Source: Metellina segmentata
Taxonomy: Eukaryota > Arthropoda > Arachnida > Araneae > Tetragnathidae
Reading direction: 5' to 3'
DNA: 64,000 nt
Assembly (NCBI GenBank): GCA_947359465.1
Contig: OX375874.1
Location: 100,257,441 to 100,321,440, forward strand
Shown here in pieces: positions 24,501 through 36,785 of this stretch (the stretch's first letter is position 1; every line of letters starts with the position of its first letter). The notes below the pieces were generated by a model. It had not been told where the DNA came from, searched no databases, and was given only the letters and a program-made list of their open reading frames with translations. Both the position numbers and the translations under genes were made by a program.

Positions 24501-27500
24501 TACCCATGTGCTTAACTGTTGAATAATAAAAGAGTTTATTCAACATGAATTAGGAACAGAGATTTAAAACTTCTAGAAATGCTCTTATGGAAAAATCTAC
24601 TTACAGAAACGAATCCTCCAAGAAGTTTTGATATATTTGGGGAACGTTGCCAGTCTTTTCGTGCACTGTGTTGCACCTCCTGAAATATTCGAAATCGTAT
24701 CTTGTTCAAAACGGAATTTTAGTGCAAAAAGAAAACTTTCTACAGAATTATAGTCAAGAGAAAAAAAGTTACGAAAAACTTCTAAAAGAAGATGTGAGTA
24801 CAATAACCTGGTCTATGTTCTCCAGTATCTGTATAAAACAGAAGTAGTATAACAACGCATCTTTACCCCCGTGAGAAGAATATATTTAACTAGCCACTGT
24901 GCGGCTAGCCCGGTGTTGCCCTCTCTCGTATCGGGCAACGCCATGATATAAGATATTAATCTGGTGTAAAATTTCCGCAGATTTCAAATCCGTTGAAATT
25001 TTTAATCTATCTTTTACGAATCCGCTTTTAAGACAAAGAACTAAACAATGCCTGTCAAAATGTTTTTTAGTTTTTGCTCTAAAGTGAAATCGAAGAGGCC
25101 AGGAAATGTAATCGTTTTTTTTTTTTTTAACGTGAAGGGCACGAATAGCAATCTGTTTATTTTTGGAAAGGGAAATTTAACGTGACGTCACAATCTCGTG
25201 CGAAAATATAAAAGATATATTCTATTTAGAAGTTATTTATGTAACGAAAATCGAATTTTTAGGTATGGATCTAAAGTGAAATTTTCGGCAGATTTGAAAT
25301 CCGCTAAAATTTTTACTCTGTCTTTAACGGTCCAGTAGATAGAAAAACAACTAATTGACTCCAGTTCAAAGATTGTTTTTTTTTATCGTCTGGCTGGTAA
25401 GTTATTTCTACAAGCAAAATCAAAACGTAACCAAAAACAATAAATTTAGAAACTGATTTATTCTATGCTGTAGCATTCAAAAATGATCCAATTTCATTAA
25501 ATTCATTTAAAATTAATCTATAATTAATTTTAAAACTCGCCGTGACCCAAAAATTGCAAAAAATCCGGACTACCTCTGTGCCAAATCTCATTTCTGTAAG
25601 TGCCATAGAATTGTCAGGTTTTTGAGGCAAACAGACAAACACTTCCTTTTATAATAGTAGAGATTGAAACAAATGTAAAAGAATACCCTATTTTCCATCT
25701 AACCTAACGAGGGTTTAAAAATAAATACTCATAATTGGTCTTTTTCGAAATCGTCACGCCTTTCTACTGAGTCATAGTCTGCCCCCTTACAGTACCATGT
25801 TATAAGAGAACATTTGACGTCCGCCTTTATATTGAATGGCTGAAGAACATTGTTTGTAACAAAAGTCAGAGCTACAAAATTATTGCCATTTGTCATTTGA
25901 CTTGTATTGTGAGATTTATCAGAACTTCTTTACCCGCAGAAATTCACTTTTCTTTTTCATAATAAATGCATAGTATGATAATGTTTGATAGTATTGATAT
26001 AATTTATAGATAGATATAGAAATGTACAGATGGAATAATGTATAGATGTGCTCTAACGCTCAAGATAGACAACAACAATTGTTTAAACTGGTACAAAATT
26101 TCATGACATTAGACAAGTGTGTGTGTGATCGTGTTTGTTAACAAGCATCACATTAACCTGGAAGAGATTAATTTGATTGATTCCTATTCCATGGAGAACA
26201 AAAATGTGACCATGATAACAGGATAGGTTATGACCTTGGTAGATTGAAGAATTCGTCGTAATGTTATTTATTGCAAAAAAACTTCCAAACATTTTGCTTT
26301 CTCTAAATGGAAGCTATATGCTTTGGTCTACTTAGAATCAAACACTGAATTTCTTGTGATTATTTTAAAAGCAAAATTTCTGATGAACATTTGTAATGAA
26401 TTCCTTTACCTCACGAGTGACATCTTTGAATATTTTCCAGTCGATGAGTGTCAACTGGTCCTGGAAATTAAAGTATAACATTTAGAATATAAGATGCAAC
26501 GTGATCCATCAGCTATTTTGAATAAAATGTTATAACACTATTATACTTTTGGTGATATTTCATGTTCATGAATTTTAAAACATCCTTATGCACACATTAA
26601 CAATAACTCGGAATAATCAAGTTTGAAAGAACTTACTGCGATGTCTTGGGGTCTATAGCTTAAGAAAGCACCCACTACAGGTGGTATTGGTAGATAGTCC
26701 TCCTGAGGATAAACAAAGTTTTTAATAATTCAACCCATTCATGGAGTGAGGTTTAGAGCACTTATCTGGGATAACATCCAGTACAAACAATTATAAGTCT
26801 TTCCCCATTATATTCATGGAGTGAGGTTTAGAGCACTTATCTGGGATAACATCCAATACAATTATAAGTCTTAACAACAATAAAAAGGATGCAAAATCTT
26901 AAAAATCAGCTTTTTCACTGCATACTATCTATATTTAAATGAAATACTTTGTGAACGTTTCAGAGCAGACCATGCATGTGACTGCAGGGAGATAAGCCTA
27001 TTTGCCATTTTTCTGTTTGGGCCATAAGTGGTCCCTCAAAAATACTTTGAGCATGATGACAATTGATGAAAAATACTTGATTTGCCACAAATATCCCGAT
27101 AAGATTAAAACTTTTAACATAGTGCAATTAATTTTCTTTTCAACCTTGATGCATAATTGAGTATTTATGATTCCTAAACCCTTCCCCATTTTATTCAGCT
27201 TCATTTCTTCAACCTTAATGTTGGACGTCTTTACGATGTATCTCGTCATTAACTAAACTGACCAGATCTTGATGAACGAGGTTACTTGTCAATAGAAAAA
27301 TGCCCTGACCTTACGTCATCATCAAGCAACACAGGGTCGAATTGATGTAACATGAACAGGTACGCACTTTCTACTTTGAATTGTATTAGAAATAGAAGTT
27401 AACACCAATAAGAACACGAAATGCTGCTTTACATTTTTACTTGAATCTTATTCATTTTGAAGGTAGAAACGCGCATATTGTGATGGTGATATTCATTACA

Positions 27501-29774
27501 AATGGATTAAACCTACTGTTGGTTCTCCCGACGAAGTGTGTCGTCATTAGCAAAACTGACCACCCCTTGATATAAAAGATATCTAGTCATCTGTCAAAAT
27601 GACCAGATCGCGATCTCAACATTATATTTTTATAGATAATATCTTCATGATGAAGTATCTGAGCTAAATCAAACTTGATAGACGAGATAACTCTCAAAAA
27701 CTACTATGGGGTAATATTGTATCCAGTGTTTTTCTCTTCCCTTCCTCTCATTTCCGTTCAATCCTCTTATAAAAAATCACTGTCTTAGCTATAATTTCAC
27801 TTCGTTGCTAAAAAAAACGTTCGGGTGTGATACCAAATCCATACCAGAAATACCCAGTACCCTTTCGTTTACGAACTCAGTAGTCATATCGAAGCATATT
27901 TTATCTAGTCGAGGAATTTGTCCTCTCTTTCAAACTAAAATAGAATTAGTTTTCATATCACTACTTACAACTAACGAGATCTCTGCACGGAACTGTTTCA
28001 GTCATTTAGTTTATGAATAATTCGTCAAAACAAGTAACATTTTCATTGTAAAATACTTATGTAAAAATTGTTGTTTAAAATGAGTTTACTTACAAAATCT
28101 GAGGCTGCGTCGATTTCTCCCACAGAGTCTTCTTCGACGTTGGTGGTAAAACTGAAAGAATTAAAACGTTTCAAGCTCTGTGACATTGACCTGTATTTGA
28201 GACTATGATCATAAAACTAATTCAGATGAATCATTGCACAAGACGAAACAGTAATAACTATATAATCATTAAAAGCGGCAAAAGTCAGTACTTTTGAAGG
28301 ACTTTCTACTCAGCAAGATCATATTGGTACTTTATTGAAAAGCAAAAATTTTGAGTGATTAAAAAATATTAATAAATATATAATAATAAATAAGTAAAAT
28401 AATAATATAAAACACATAAGAATTTTTGAATAAAATAAATGAGTAAAAATAAATAAATAAGTAAATATGATTAAGTGTGATTTCTTTAGAAAGGAATTAC
28501 TGTGGTGTTTCGCACAGGGTTTGCCCAATCAAAGTATTTTTCCATGTGAAAATTTATAATATACAAACGAAAATGTTTTGATTTCACAGTTTAGGCATTA
28601 CAAAAACCCCAAAAGGGGATATTTTAAAGAATAAAAAGGAATTTTCCCCTTCTCATTGCTTCAGAACGTAACCCGTCCATTGCAGTGGGGTGGTATAAAA
28701 AAGTTCGTAGAAATCACGGTGTATTAGGGAAATGCAATCAAGGGGCACCAATAGTAGCCAATACGATAACAGCCATATCTGCGTCACCCGTACTGTTGGT
28801 TTGCTTCCCAAAACGAATGGAAATTCGTCGCCTATTGGATAACAGCCATCACAGCGTTGCCAAATGCGGCCAAGTACGAATTGCGAAAAGAACTAATCGG
28901 CGTGACGTCACAATCTCAGAAATTTCCTTCGCTCGAAGCGTTTGAATGCAGGAAATGGAATCTGATTTCTCGACCGTGAAGGTCATATTGGAAAAAATAT
29001 GAGATTTTCAATTTACAAAATATATATTTAAAGAAAATCATATTTTTAGGTATCGATCAAATGTGAAATTTTTCGCCGATTTCAAATCGAATTTTTTATA
29101 TTAGTTTGACAATCTAGGAGGTAGAAAAGAGAACTACTTAACTCCAGTTAAAACTTTATTATTATTTTTTTGTGTGTGTGCTGAAAAATCTTCCACAAAA
29201 TGAAACGGAAACGGTAAAAATTAAATTGGAATATGTCATCTCTTTACGTAGTTGCCCATCTAAAGAAAACAATAATAACTAAATTACAACAAATTGGTTT
29301 GAAATGTTCTTGTTTAAATTTTAAAATTTAGGCTTCGCACAAAAATTGCAAAAATTCGGACAACCTGTTTGCCAAATTTCATAATTGTAAGAGCCGTAGA
29401 TTTGTCAGGATAGTACATAGAGACACGCAGATACGCAGACAAAAACTTCCTGTTATAATATTAGAGATAACCACATTGTGGATCATTTGTATATTTAGTG
29501 ATGTTTAAATACAATTTCTTACAAAAATCATACGAGGAGATACAAGGTTAGGAAAGGGAGACATTATACATATAGAACCATCTCCGGTGCATTTCAGACA
29601 AATAAACTTTTTTAATGACAGACTAAAGAGTTATCTAACATGATCAGCTGCAAAGGCACCACATTTCAGCAAGTTAAATTAGATATTTTCCACTCACAGG
29701 CTCTTAAAGACAAAATAAAGTAATATTGAAAACACTTACAGTTTCTTAAATCCTTTCCAGAATCGTTGGGCCAT
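18597..29774 (-). CDS. RasGEF-like protein, gene B (10 exons, 310 aa)
   Basis: Exons from the start: 29740-29774, 28094-28151, 26637-26702, 26410-26460, 24605-24679, 24333-24515, 23103-23166, 21675-21758, 20999-21092, 18597-18819. All junctions are GT-AG and all phases agree. Residues 54-67 (DQLTLIDWKIFKDV) resemble the first conserved block of CDC25/RasGEF domains. Residues 96-156 (LSTWVQDTIL, VLKHFILIAHRLHKLKNLHS, PIQRLASTWK) resemble the second. This family loads GTP on Ras-type GTPases at membranes. The expected PCIPYLG-like block and the INFSKRR helical hairpin are not visible; residues 157-237 match nothing I know, and 238-310 is a distinct conserved tail, possibly Ras-association-like (weak). 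Exchange activity is therefore uncertain. No signal peptide or membrane segment. Intron 1 carries a 1.3 kb insertion absent from A and C. Confidence 0.75.
19440..19640. repeat. Decayed palindromic repeat in intron 9 of gene B
   Basis: AACGAGATTTCTTATCATCA, GACGACAAGATAACAGTCTA and similar phrases recur at about 40-45 bp spacing. Equivalent to 50955-51125 in gene C. Belongs to the 43-bp pattern described at 12720. Confidence 0.45.
19870..20010 (-). mobile_element. S2 SINE remnant in intron 9 of gene B
   Basis: Short remnant with the GGAAGAGTTACGAAAT head region on the minus strand. A longer copy at the same place in unit 2 is at about 51375-51665. A related fragment lies near 20520-20700. Confidence 0.45.
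22040..22335 (-). mobile_element. S2 SINE in intron 7 of gene B
   Basis: Head CTCGTTTGGAAGAGTAACGG and a GATCGAAATC box on the minus strand; body includes GGGATCAATCCCGAAAGGAA. Shared with unit 2 at about 53690-54005, so inserted before the duplication. Confidence 0.6.
22650..22990. repeat. Degenerate short-period repeat in intron 7
   Basis: Phrases such as AGGACCAGTAGAATCTTTCC, GGAAAACCAGTAGGATCATC and AAGGACTAATAGGATAGTTC recur every 50-70 bp. The gene C copy is at about 54320-54620. Possibly an old minisatellite. Confidence 0.4.
24115..24295 (-). mobile_element. tRNA-headed composite repeat (S3) in intron 6 of gene B
   Basis: The minus strand has a tRNA-like head with an A-box region (CTAGTGGTCAGTGCG) and a good B box (AGTTCGAATCC). 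What follows is a stretch of the 43-bp palindromic repeat. The orthologue is 58655-58840. Not a functional tRNA: no foldable acceptor stem is evident. Confidence 0.55.
24885..25675. repeat. Interspersed repeat (TAGCCACTGTGCGGCTAG start) in intron 4 of gene B
   Basis: Starts around ACTAGCCACTGTGCGGCTAG and ends with TTTTATAATAGTAGAGAT, preceded by a GCCAAATCTCATTTCTGTAA string, an end structure common in arthropod retroposed repeats. The orthologue is 59425-60140; a diverged relative is inside 28310-29470. Confidence 0.55.
28310..29570. mobile_element. Insertion in intron 1 of gene B
   Basis: Genes A and C have an intron of about 310-330 bp here; gene B has about 1.6 kb. The extra sequence is AT-rich at its left (28320-28480) and contains at about 28640-29470 a relative of the 24885-25675 repeat, ending in CCTGTTATAATATTAGAGAT. 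No intact ORF or clear target duplication. Confidence 0.6.
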
Positions 29775-30151
29775 TTTCAATATCTAAATAAATCAACAGC
29801 TCAAGTGTAAAGACTCAAGAAGTAATAAGTTAAGTTCGTCAGAGCAGTTAATTCAAATCTTTAGAAAATCGATTGAAATTCAAAATGAACTATCAGAAGT
29901 TTGCATTTTCAACGCTAATAGCACAAAATATTTGCATGAAATGAGAGGAAATTGAACATCTTATTTTACTGTTCGAAAAAACCATTGTTATACATAGCAA
30001 CGTAACAATATTAAAAATATTACTATTACAACATTCAATGGTCTCTACGCTATTGTTGATGTCCATTGTTTAGAGTTCTTATAATGGATTTCGGTGACTA
30101 ATAATGAGACGGTGCCAACAGAGGAAAAACTTATGAATATAAATGTATATA

Positions 30152-31343
30152 CAGGGGTTGGACTAAATAATGTGAAAAACCTGTAAAAAGATACTTTTTT
30201 TATTAATAGGCCGTTGGTCCTCCTTTTTCATGAATTACAGCTTGTATCCGACGTGGAATTGACAAATACAAGTCACGTACAACATTCAGAGGGATACGTT
30301 CCCACTCACATTGCAAAAAAGTCCCTAATTCAGAAAGTGTCCTTGGAGGGGGGAATCGACTGCCAGCTTGTTTTCCAAAATACCCCACAAAGGTTCAATT
30401 ATATTGAGATCAGGGTACTGAGGGGGCCAGATGAGGTGCTCTATTTCATCGTCGTGTTTATAAAACCAGTCTCAGGCAATTCCAAAGGTGTGAATGGGGA
30501 CATTGTCATCTTGGAAGACTGGTTGTTTATCAGGAAACACAGTTTGCACCATTGGATGAAGGTGGTTGGTCAGATGACTGACATCATCCTCCCCTGTCAC
30601 AAGGCCATACAGAACAAGAAGGGGCAAAGACCACGATTTGATATCGCATTCCAGATCATCACTGAGCCGCCGCCATGCGTAACCATAGGCCGAAGGCAGT
30701 CAACTTGATAGGCTTCTGGTGGCGTTCTCCAAACGTAAACACGTCCATTTGTCGGGAATAACGTAAACAATTCGTCTGACCGTATTACGTTCCCCCATTT
30801 TTTTTTTGTTCAACATTTTTGCTCGCGACACCATATTCGTCGCTTCAGGGCATTGCATGGTGTAATCAATGGTTTGGAAATAGTCATTCTATCATGAATA
30901 TTTTCCAGATGCAGTTAACGCCGGATAGTTTTTGATGAAACTGCTTCCTGTAGATGTGTGTTCATCTCAGATGTTGTATGGAATGCTGTTGTCTTGTGTT
31001 TTTTTGCCACAATCCGCTTCAAAACCCTTCTGTCTGTGTCATTCAGTTTGGTTTTTGAACCACTGTAGAGCTTTTTAGATGATGTTTTTCCGTTTCAAAT
31101 TTGCTGACATTACAGTCGACACTGTACTTCTCCCAACACCTAGAAGGGTGGCTGTTATCGTTACTGGGGATCAATCAAGACGAGCCCCAACGATCATGCA
31201 TCTTTCGAAATCATGACTCAATTTTAACACAGAAATATATTTCGCATCCGACTACTTCTATCACTACTAGTAGCAGACTGATGTGTGTACTTTCTGATCC
31301 GTTACGTGGCACCCTTCACTGCTAGAGGGCAGGAGTATATGAG
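30152..31343 (-). mobile_element. Tc1-like element, right end lost (unit 2)
   Basis: Left end CAGGGGTTGGACTAAATAAT after TA. The sequence follows the 2944-4154 element up to GGCAGGAGTATATGAG and then stops without its terminal repeat. The transposase is a frameshifted remnant: the third catalytic region is degraded, and WGILE is altered near 30380. Inactive. Confidence 0.85.
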
Positions 31344-31689
31344 CGAAATTTAAAACAAATCCCATTTTACTTCATGATATGTTTTCACTTGATACAAAGT
31401 TAGATTTACTGCCAAATAATGATGTTTTCAAGAAAAAATGTGTTTCCTTCACAAAATAAATTAGTCACGACTGCAGTATTAATTCAATATACTATCCTCT
31501 CAAAATGATGATGTTATTCAAAAACAATGCATAGAGTTAAAACAGGGTACGGTGGAAACAATGTATATATATGTATATATATATATATCGTAGTTCAAAT
31601 TCGTGTAAATCACCTTTATCTAAATTACTTACTTTGGAGGTTATTACGACTAATTTTCTAAAACATGTGCCTGGTACGGTTGTAACGGA

Positions 31690-32800
31690 TTGTTCAGGGT
31701 AGGATGAAACGTATCAATCGTCCCCGAAAAGTACAGCAAACCCTTAAGTTTGGGTGCAAGACGAAGGTTTTATAATATTTGTAAAACATTTTCAAAACAC
31801 AAACTTTTTAACTGCCCATGAAGTATTACTTGTGTTAGACAATCTTTCATCTCGTGTTCATATTAATGCTCTGGATTTCTGTAGAGAAAACGGAACTGTA
31901 TGTCTGTCGTTTCCACCACACTGTTCGCACAAGTTGCAACCACTTGTTCGATCGGTATATGTGCCGTTGAAAAAATCTAAATTCATAGTGTGACGCTTGG
32001 ATGCAGAGCCGTCCAGGCAAAACAATGAGTTTCTAAAGCATACCTGGTATTGTGGGTACTACTATACCATCCCCTCTCACTCCAACCCATATCCATGCTA
32101 ATTTGAAGAAAACTTTTATTAATCCATTTAACCGCGACATAGTTACTGACCATGATTTTGAACTACCTTTGTTACTGTCTAAATCCAAATTACTTAATCC
32201 GTGAGATGACAAAATACTACGCCGGCTATCAATTCTCCTATTTGGAATGAACGGCCAAACATCCATGTAGATGATGATGAAGACACGCAAAATATGAATG
32301 ATGCAAGTTGTGAAAATAATAATGAAGCAAGTTCTATTCAGACGCAAGAATTCGTTCAAGCAAATCCAACTCTGTAGTCTGTCTGGTCTTTTCTAGTTCC
32401 ACTAATAAATCCTCCAACACATGTAAACGAAAGTAATACAAATAATCAAGCAGATACGCCGAAACTATCTACGAGCATTGATGTCTTTTCACCTGAAATA
32501 GTGAGACCTTAGCCCAGATTGACGGCAAATAAGGGTAAGAAATAGAGAAAATCTGCAATATGCACAAATACGCCAGAAAAAGAGGCAATACGAAAAGAAA
32601 CTGAGGAAAGCGAACCAAAAAAGAAAGCAAAATGGATTAAAGTCAATTTAATTCCTAATATAAAAACAAGTAAATGACCAAAAAGGCAAAAATGTTCGCA
32701 GTTGTTGAACAAGAGGAGTATTATTGCTTGTTGTCCGTTGAAAGCTATGGCACTAGCACGGAAGAAGACGATTTGGTAAGGTTCACAGGCTGTCGAATGT
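31690..32800 (+). pseudogene. pogo/Tigger-type (DDE_1) transposase remnant
   Basis: 31754-31993 gives EVLLVLDNLSSRVHINALDF, then ENGTVCLSFPPHCSHKLQPL, the signature of the DDE_1 transposases related to pogo, jerky and Tigger. After a frameshift, IPGIVGTTIPSPLTPTHI and INPFNRDIV continue the family pattern to about 32200, followed by an acidic tail (EEEYYCLLSVESYGTSTEED near 32715). Frameshifts and stops make it dead. The start of the gene is not present. Confidence 0.75.
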
Positions 32801-33446
32801 AAGACGTTAATGCTGTTCCTTATTATTAGTAATATCGAAAATTATTACATTATAGGATTTAGACTTCATAAATACGTAACAACATAATTCTCAATATTCT
32901 TCTAGTGTTACAACTGACCCTAATTACTATTACAAGCTATTATTACTATTAGTATGGGGCCGGTTGAAACATTTCCTTGATTTTTTAAAATGCCTCCAGA
33001 TGCCTTTGTAATGCAGATAATGTCACTATAACTTCATCCATTTGTATTGTGATACCTATTGCAACTTTTTTGTTGCAGAAAAAATGGGAAAAGTTGCATT
33101 TATCAATCCCTAATGTTTCATTTATGGATATAAAGTTGCATTTATTTTTGTTGAATTAATTTCTAAAATAAATTATTTGGAAAAAATTGAAAAAATTCAA
33201 AATATATTGACAATTTTAGTCGTGTACAACAGTATTATAATACATTCTTAAATAAAGAAGAATGTTGAATGATCGATCCTTGGCCAGTAATTTCTTTAAC
33301 ATTGAAAAACTGCTCCAGCCGCAGTCATATAATGTGCTTATCGGAAAGCAGAAGCACAAATTCCTTTCGCTCAACATTCAGAGGTTTTAAAACGTCATTG
33401 ACAAGGCGAACATATTGTTAATCGACATTCACCTCGCAAACTCTGC

Positions 33447-33459
33447 AGTCGATTACGCA
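33447..33459. repeat. Target-site duplication, left copy
   Basis: AGTCGATTACGCA, identical to 37982-37994, bounding the 4.5 kb non-LTR element. Confidence 0.9.
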
Positions 33460-33460
33460 T

Positions 33461-36400
33461 TCATTCATTCATATTGAGTGGGGAGGTCAGGAAAGCCCTA
33501 GGTGCTGATTCCACTAGGAATATTGTACCTTTTTTTTCTCCTATCACCCTTTTTGCGGTAGTCTTATACATCCCGCAAAAAGGTTCAGGGCTTAAAGGTA
33601 GATCTGCAGTCCCCAGTTTGGCTAGCTTATCTGCATTTTCGTTTCCTTCTACACCAGTATGCCCTGGCACCCAAGTCAGAAAGATCCTATTATATGTCCT
33701 TGTAGAAGTCTTGTAGAAGGTTCCTACATTCCCAAACAATTTTGGACCTTATTTGAAATGAGTTTATCGCCTTTAAGGCTGCTTGACTGTCACTAAATAT
33801 GTAGATTTTCCTATTTGAGTAGGATCTTCTAGAACATTCATGTAGACACTAGATAATAGCAAGCAATTCCGCTTGAAATACTGTGGAATGTTTTCCTAAT
33901 TTTCGTGTAATCCTTACCTTAGGTCTGACCCCACAGATTCTAGCACCTGTCTTTTCGTTTTGTCTGGAGCCATCTGTGTACCACACAATGTTTCCATTTG
34001 TGAGCTTGTAGTTTTCCTCTTTCCATTCCTCTCTTGGGTCCATAAGTACCTCAAAGGGTCTTTGAAAGAGTAATCTTGTCTATGTGATGTCAGAGTGCAT
34101 CAAAAGTATAGGGTCAAAGACGTTTTGGTTAATACTGGTGTGGGACTTTTGGCTGGCAAAATTCATCCACAGTCCAGCATTTTCCAGTCTGTAGGAACTT
34201 CTTCTGACAGCACCACTGATAAAGATATCAAGTGGGATGACAGATATAATAATTTCCATGGCTCTGGTGGGAGTGGAGGACATAGCACCTGTTATACTCA
34301 GGCAGGCAGCTCTTTGAAGACTGTCTAGCTTAGTCTTAACAGTCAATTGTTCCGTCTTTTTCCACCAGACCACAGCCGCATAGGTCACAATGGGTCTAAT
34401 AGCCATAGTGTAAAGCCAATAGGTCATCCTTGGCTTTAGACCCCATGATTTACCAAGAACTCTTCTACATCGTAGAAGTCCAGCTTTTGCTTGTTTAAAT
34501 TTACTTTTTAAATGCTGATTCCAGGTTAATTTAGTGTTCAGTATAACTCCCAGATATTTAACCTCGCTCAGCATATTTACTTTTTCCCCTAGTAGGGTAG
34601 GTATATCACTTTTGTCAATGCAGGTTCTTCTTCGTGTAAATGGGACAAGAGTAGTCTTTTGAGGATTTACTGTCAAATTCTTTTCACAGCACCATCTTGC
34701 GATTCTGTTCAGGGTCACCTGCATGATATTTATCACCGTTTTCACATCCATACCCTATATGTAGACGACAATGTCATCTGCATATCTCTGGGCATAAATG
34801 CTGCTTTGATTGAGGTCTGCATCAACCATCAGATTCCACAACAGAGGGGAGAAAACTTCTCCCTTAGGGCAACCTCTGGTGGGTCTAGCCTGAAGTGTTG
34901 CCCCAAACAACTCGGTTGTAATAACTCTGTCTGCTAGCAAGGAGTTTATCCCTTTGCAGACTAGTTGTTCAATGGCTCTGCTAGCAGCAGCAGCAGCAGC
35001 GATTGAGTTATAAGAGGTAGTATCGAAAGCACCCTCAATATCAAGAAAAGCTGCCAAAGCTATTTCCTTGTACTACAGGGTCTTCTCAATCTTTACAACC
35101 AGGTGTTGCAAAGCCCCCCTCAAAGCTGTTGATTTACCGGGTTGATAGGCAAATTGGTTTTTGTGAAGAGGTCTGGTACTCCTCATTACATCGCTAATGT
35201 GTCTGTCAATTATTTTTTCCATACACTTAAGTATGAAAGACGATAGACTGATAGGACGAAAGTTCTTAGACTGGTCATGTTGGCTTTTTCCAGGTTTGGG
35301 CAGAAAGACTACCCTTGCCTTTCTCCATGGTCTGGGGATATATTCAAGAGCTAGACTGGCTCTGAACATTTTACACAAGACCCGTGAGATGAGTTCGGCC
35401 GATTTCTGAAGCATAATCGGTATTATCCCATCTGGTCCTGGAGTTTTATATCGTTCAAATGAATTGATAGCTCATAATACCTGTTTAACAGCAAAAATGT
35501 TCTTGGCAACTATCCAGTTTTTCCTTCTTACGCTTATTGGATATCCCAGGGGAGAAGGGTTTAACTCATTAGGTACCAAGTTAGAGTTTGGAAAATGTGT
35601 CTCGACCAGAGTCTCTATAACTTCTCTGCCAGTTTTGGTATAGCCACCGGAATTATTCTTAAGGGTCACCACCAATATTGGTGTATTTCTTTTAAGAATT
35701 TTGTGGAGTCTAGCACCTTCAGCGGTACTTTCAACCGAATCACAGAACTTCCTCCATGAATTACTTTTGGCCATTCGAACAGCTTTGTTGTATTCTGAAA
35801 GTAGGCACTTGTATTCTTCCCACTTGCCAGATTTCTTTACTTTCCTAAAAAGTTTTCTTACTGTCTTTCTCTGCCTCATAAGGTCTTGGTTCCACCATGA
35901 GTTTGGCTGTTTGCCTTTCCTTAGAAGCAGGGGACAGTTATTTGTATATGAGATATAGATTGCCTGCTGCAGACCGTCTGCGAACAGTTCTAGATCATGA
36001 GTATCATAGATTTTCTGAGAGAAGTCCTCCAGGTAATTATGGAGTTCATTGTTAAATGAGGTCCAGTTCGTCCTTTTGGGATCTCTGAACGTCTTCTCCT
36101 AGTGATATTCAGATTTCAGTGAGAAGTGAATATATTGATGGTCTGCCATTGAAGGCTTCTTATCAACATGCCATTTGTCAATATAACTACTTAGTTTAGG
36201 GCTGGCTAAGGTTATATCAAGTACTTCCTTTCTTACACTAGTTATAAAGGTCGGTTTGTTTCCTACATTTAAGATATCTAGGTTATTTTCAAGTACAAAG
36301 TCTAAAAGAGCTTTACTTCTGTCATTGATGTTGGAGCTACCCCAGATTGTGTGGTGTGCATTCGCATCACAACCAAGGATTAATTCCGATTTCTGCTCTG

Positions 36401-36785
36401 CACTAGCTGTCAGCAATCTCTTCAGCTCTGCACTTACAGGATCTTTTTCTTCATATGGCAGGTACCCAGAGCCTACCAAGATTTCTCTGGTTCTCCCGCC
36501 ATTATGAAGTGTTATCTTTGCTATTGCCAAGTCCCTAGAACAAAGTTCATGGATCGCCATTGCATCGATTTTGTTGTTAATAAGTAAGTAAGCTCTTGGA
36601 GAAGAGCTTGCAAAATCATAAATTAACTTACCTCCACTGTCCTTTAATCCCCTGATGCCTTCTTTATACAGCCAAGGTTCTTGAATTAGGGCAATGTGGA
36701 TTCCCTCAGTCCGGAAAATCCCACTGAGGTTGGCAGCAGAAAGTCTTTTATGCTGTAGGTTGGCCTGCAGGAGCTTCAGTGACAT
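33461..36785 (-). pseudogene. Retrotransposon ORF2: endonuclease, reverse transcriptase, RNase H
   Basis: From ATG 36785 the AP-type endonuclease is read (LLQANLQHKR, ALIQEPW, LGCDANAHHTIWGS, MADHQYIHFSL). The reverse transcriptase follows (NFRPISLSSF, AFLDIEGAFD, RYADDIVVY). RNase H is last (WYTDGSR, FQAELLAII, FSDSQAAL, and WVPGHTGVEGNENADK after a frameshift near 33685-33690). Six in-frame stops interrupt one reading frame at 36099, 35472, 35073, 34755, 34080 and 33849; five are TAG and one is TGA. All catalytic motifs remain recognisable, so the insertion is fairly young. Confidence 0.85.

Larger units (their letters stand above)
1..27082. repeat. Tandem segmental duplication, unit 1
   Basis: Unit 1 runs from the left edge to about 27082, where the sequence starting near position 73 begins again (compare 73 with 27083 and 61490). 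The order of sequence blocks is shared with unit 2: gene start, intergenic repeats, 3' end of the next gene copy, its introns. The true left boundary is outside the window. Unit-1-specific changes include a SINE at 10748-11066, a second copy of a 0.95 kb segment at about 8.5-10.4 kb, and a second copy of an approximately 1.08 kb segment at 13.2-15.1 kb. Confidence 0.85.

Noticed and set aside
34980..35000. Alanine run in the reverse transcriptase (GCAGCAGCAGCAGC)
   Set aside because: A short CTG/CAG slippage within ORF2 of a dead element; not treated as a separate feature.
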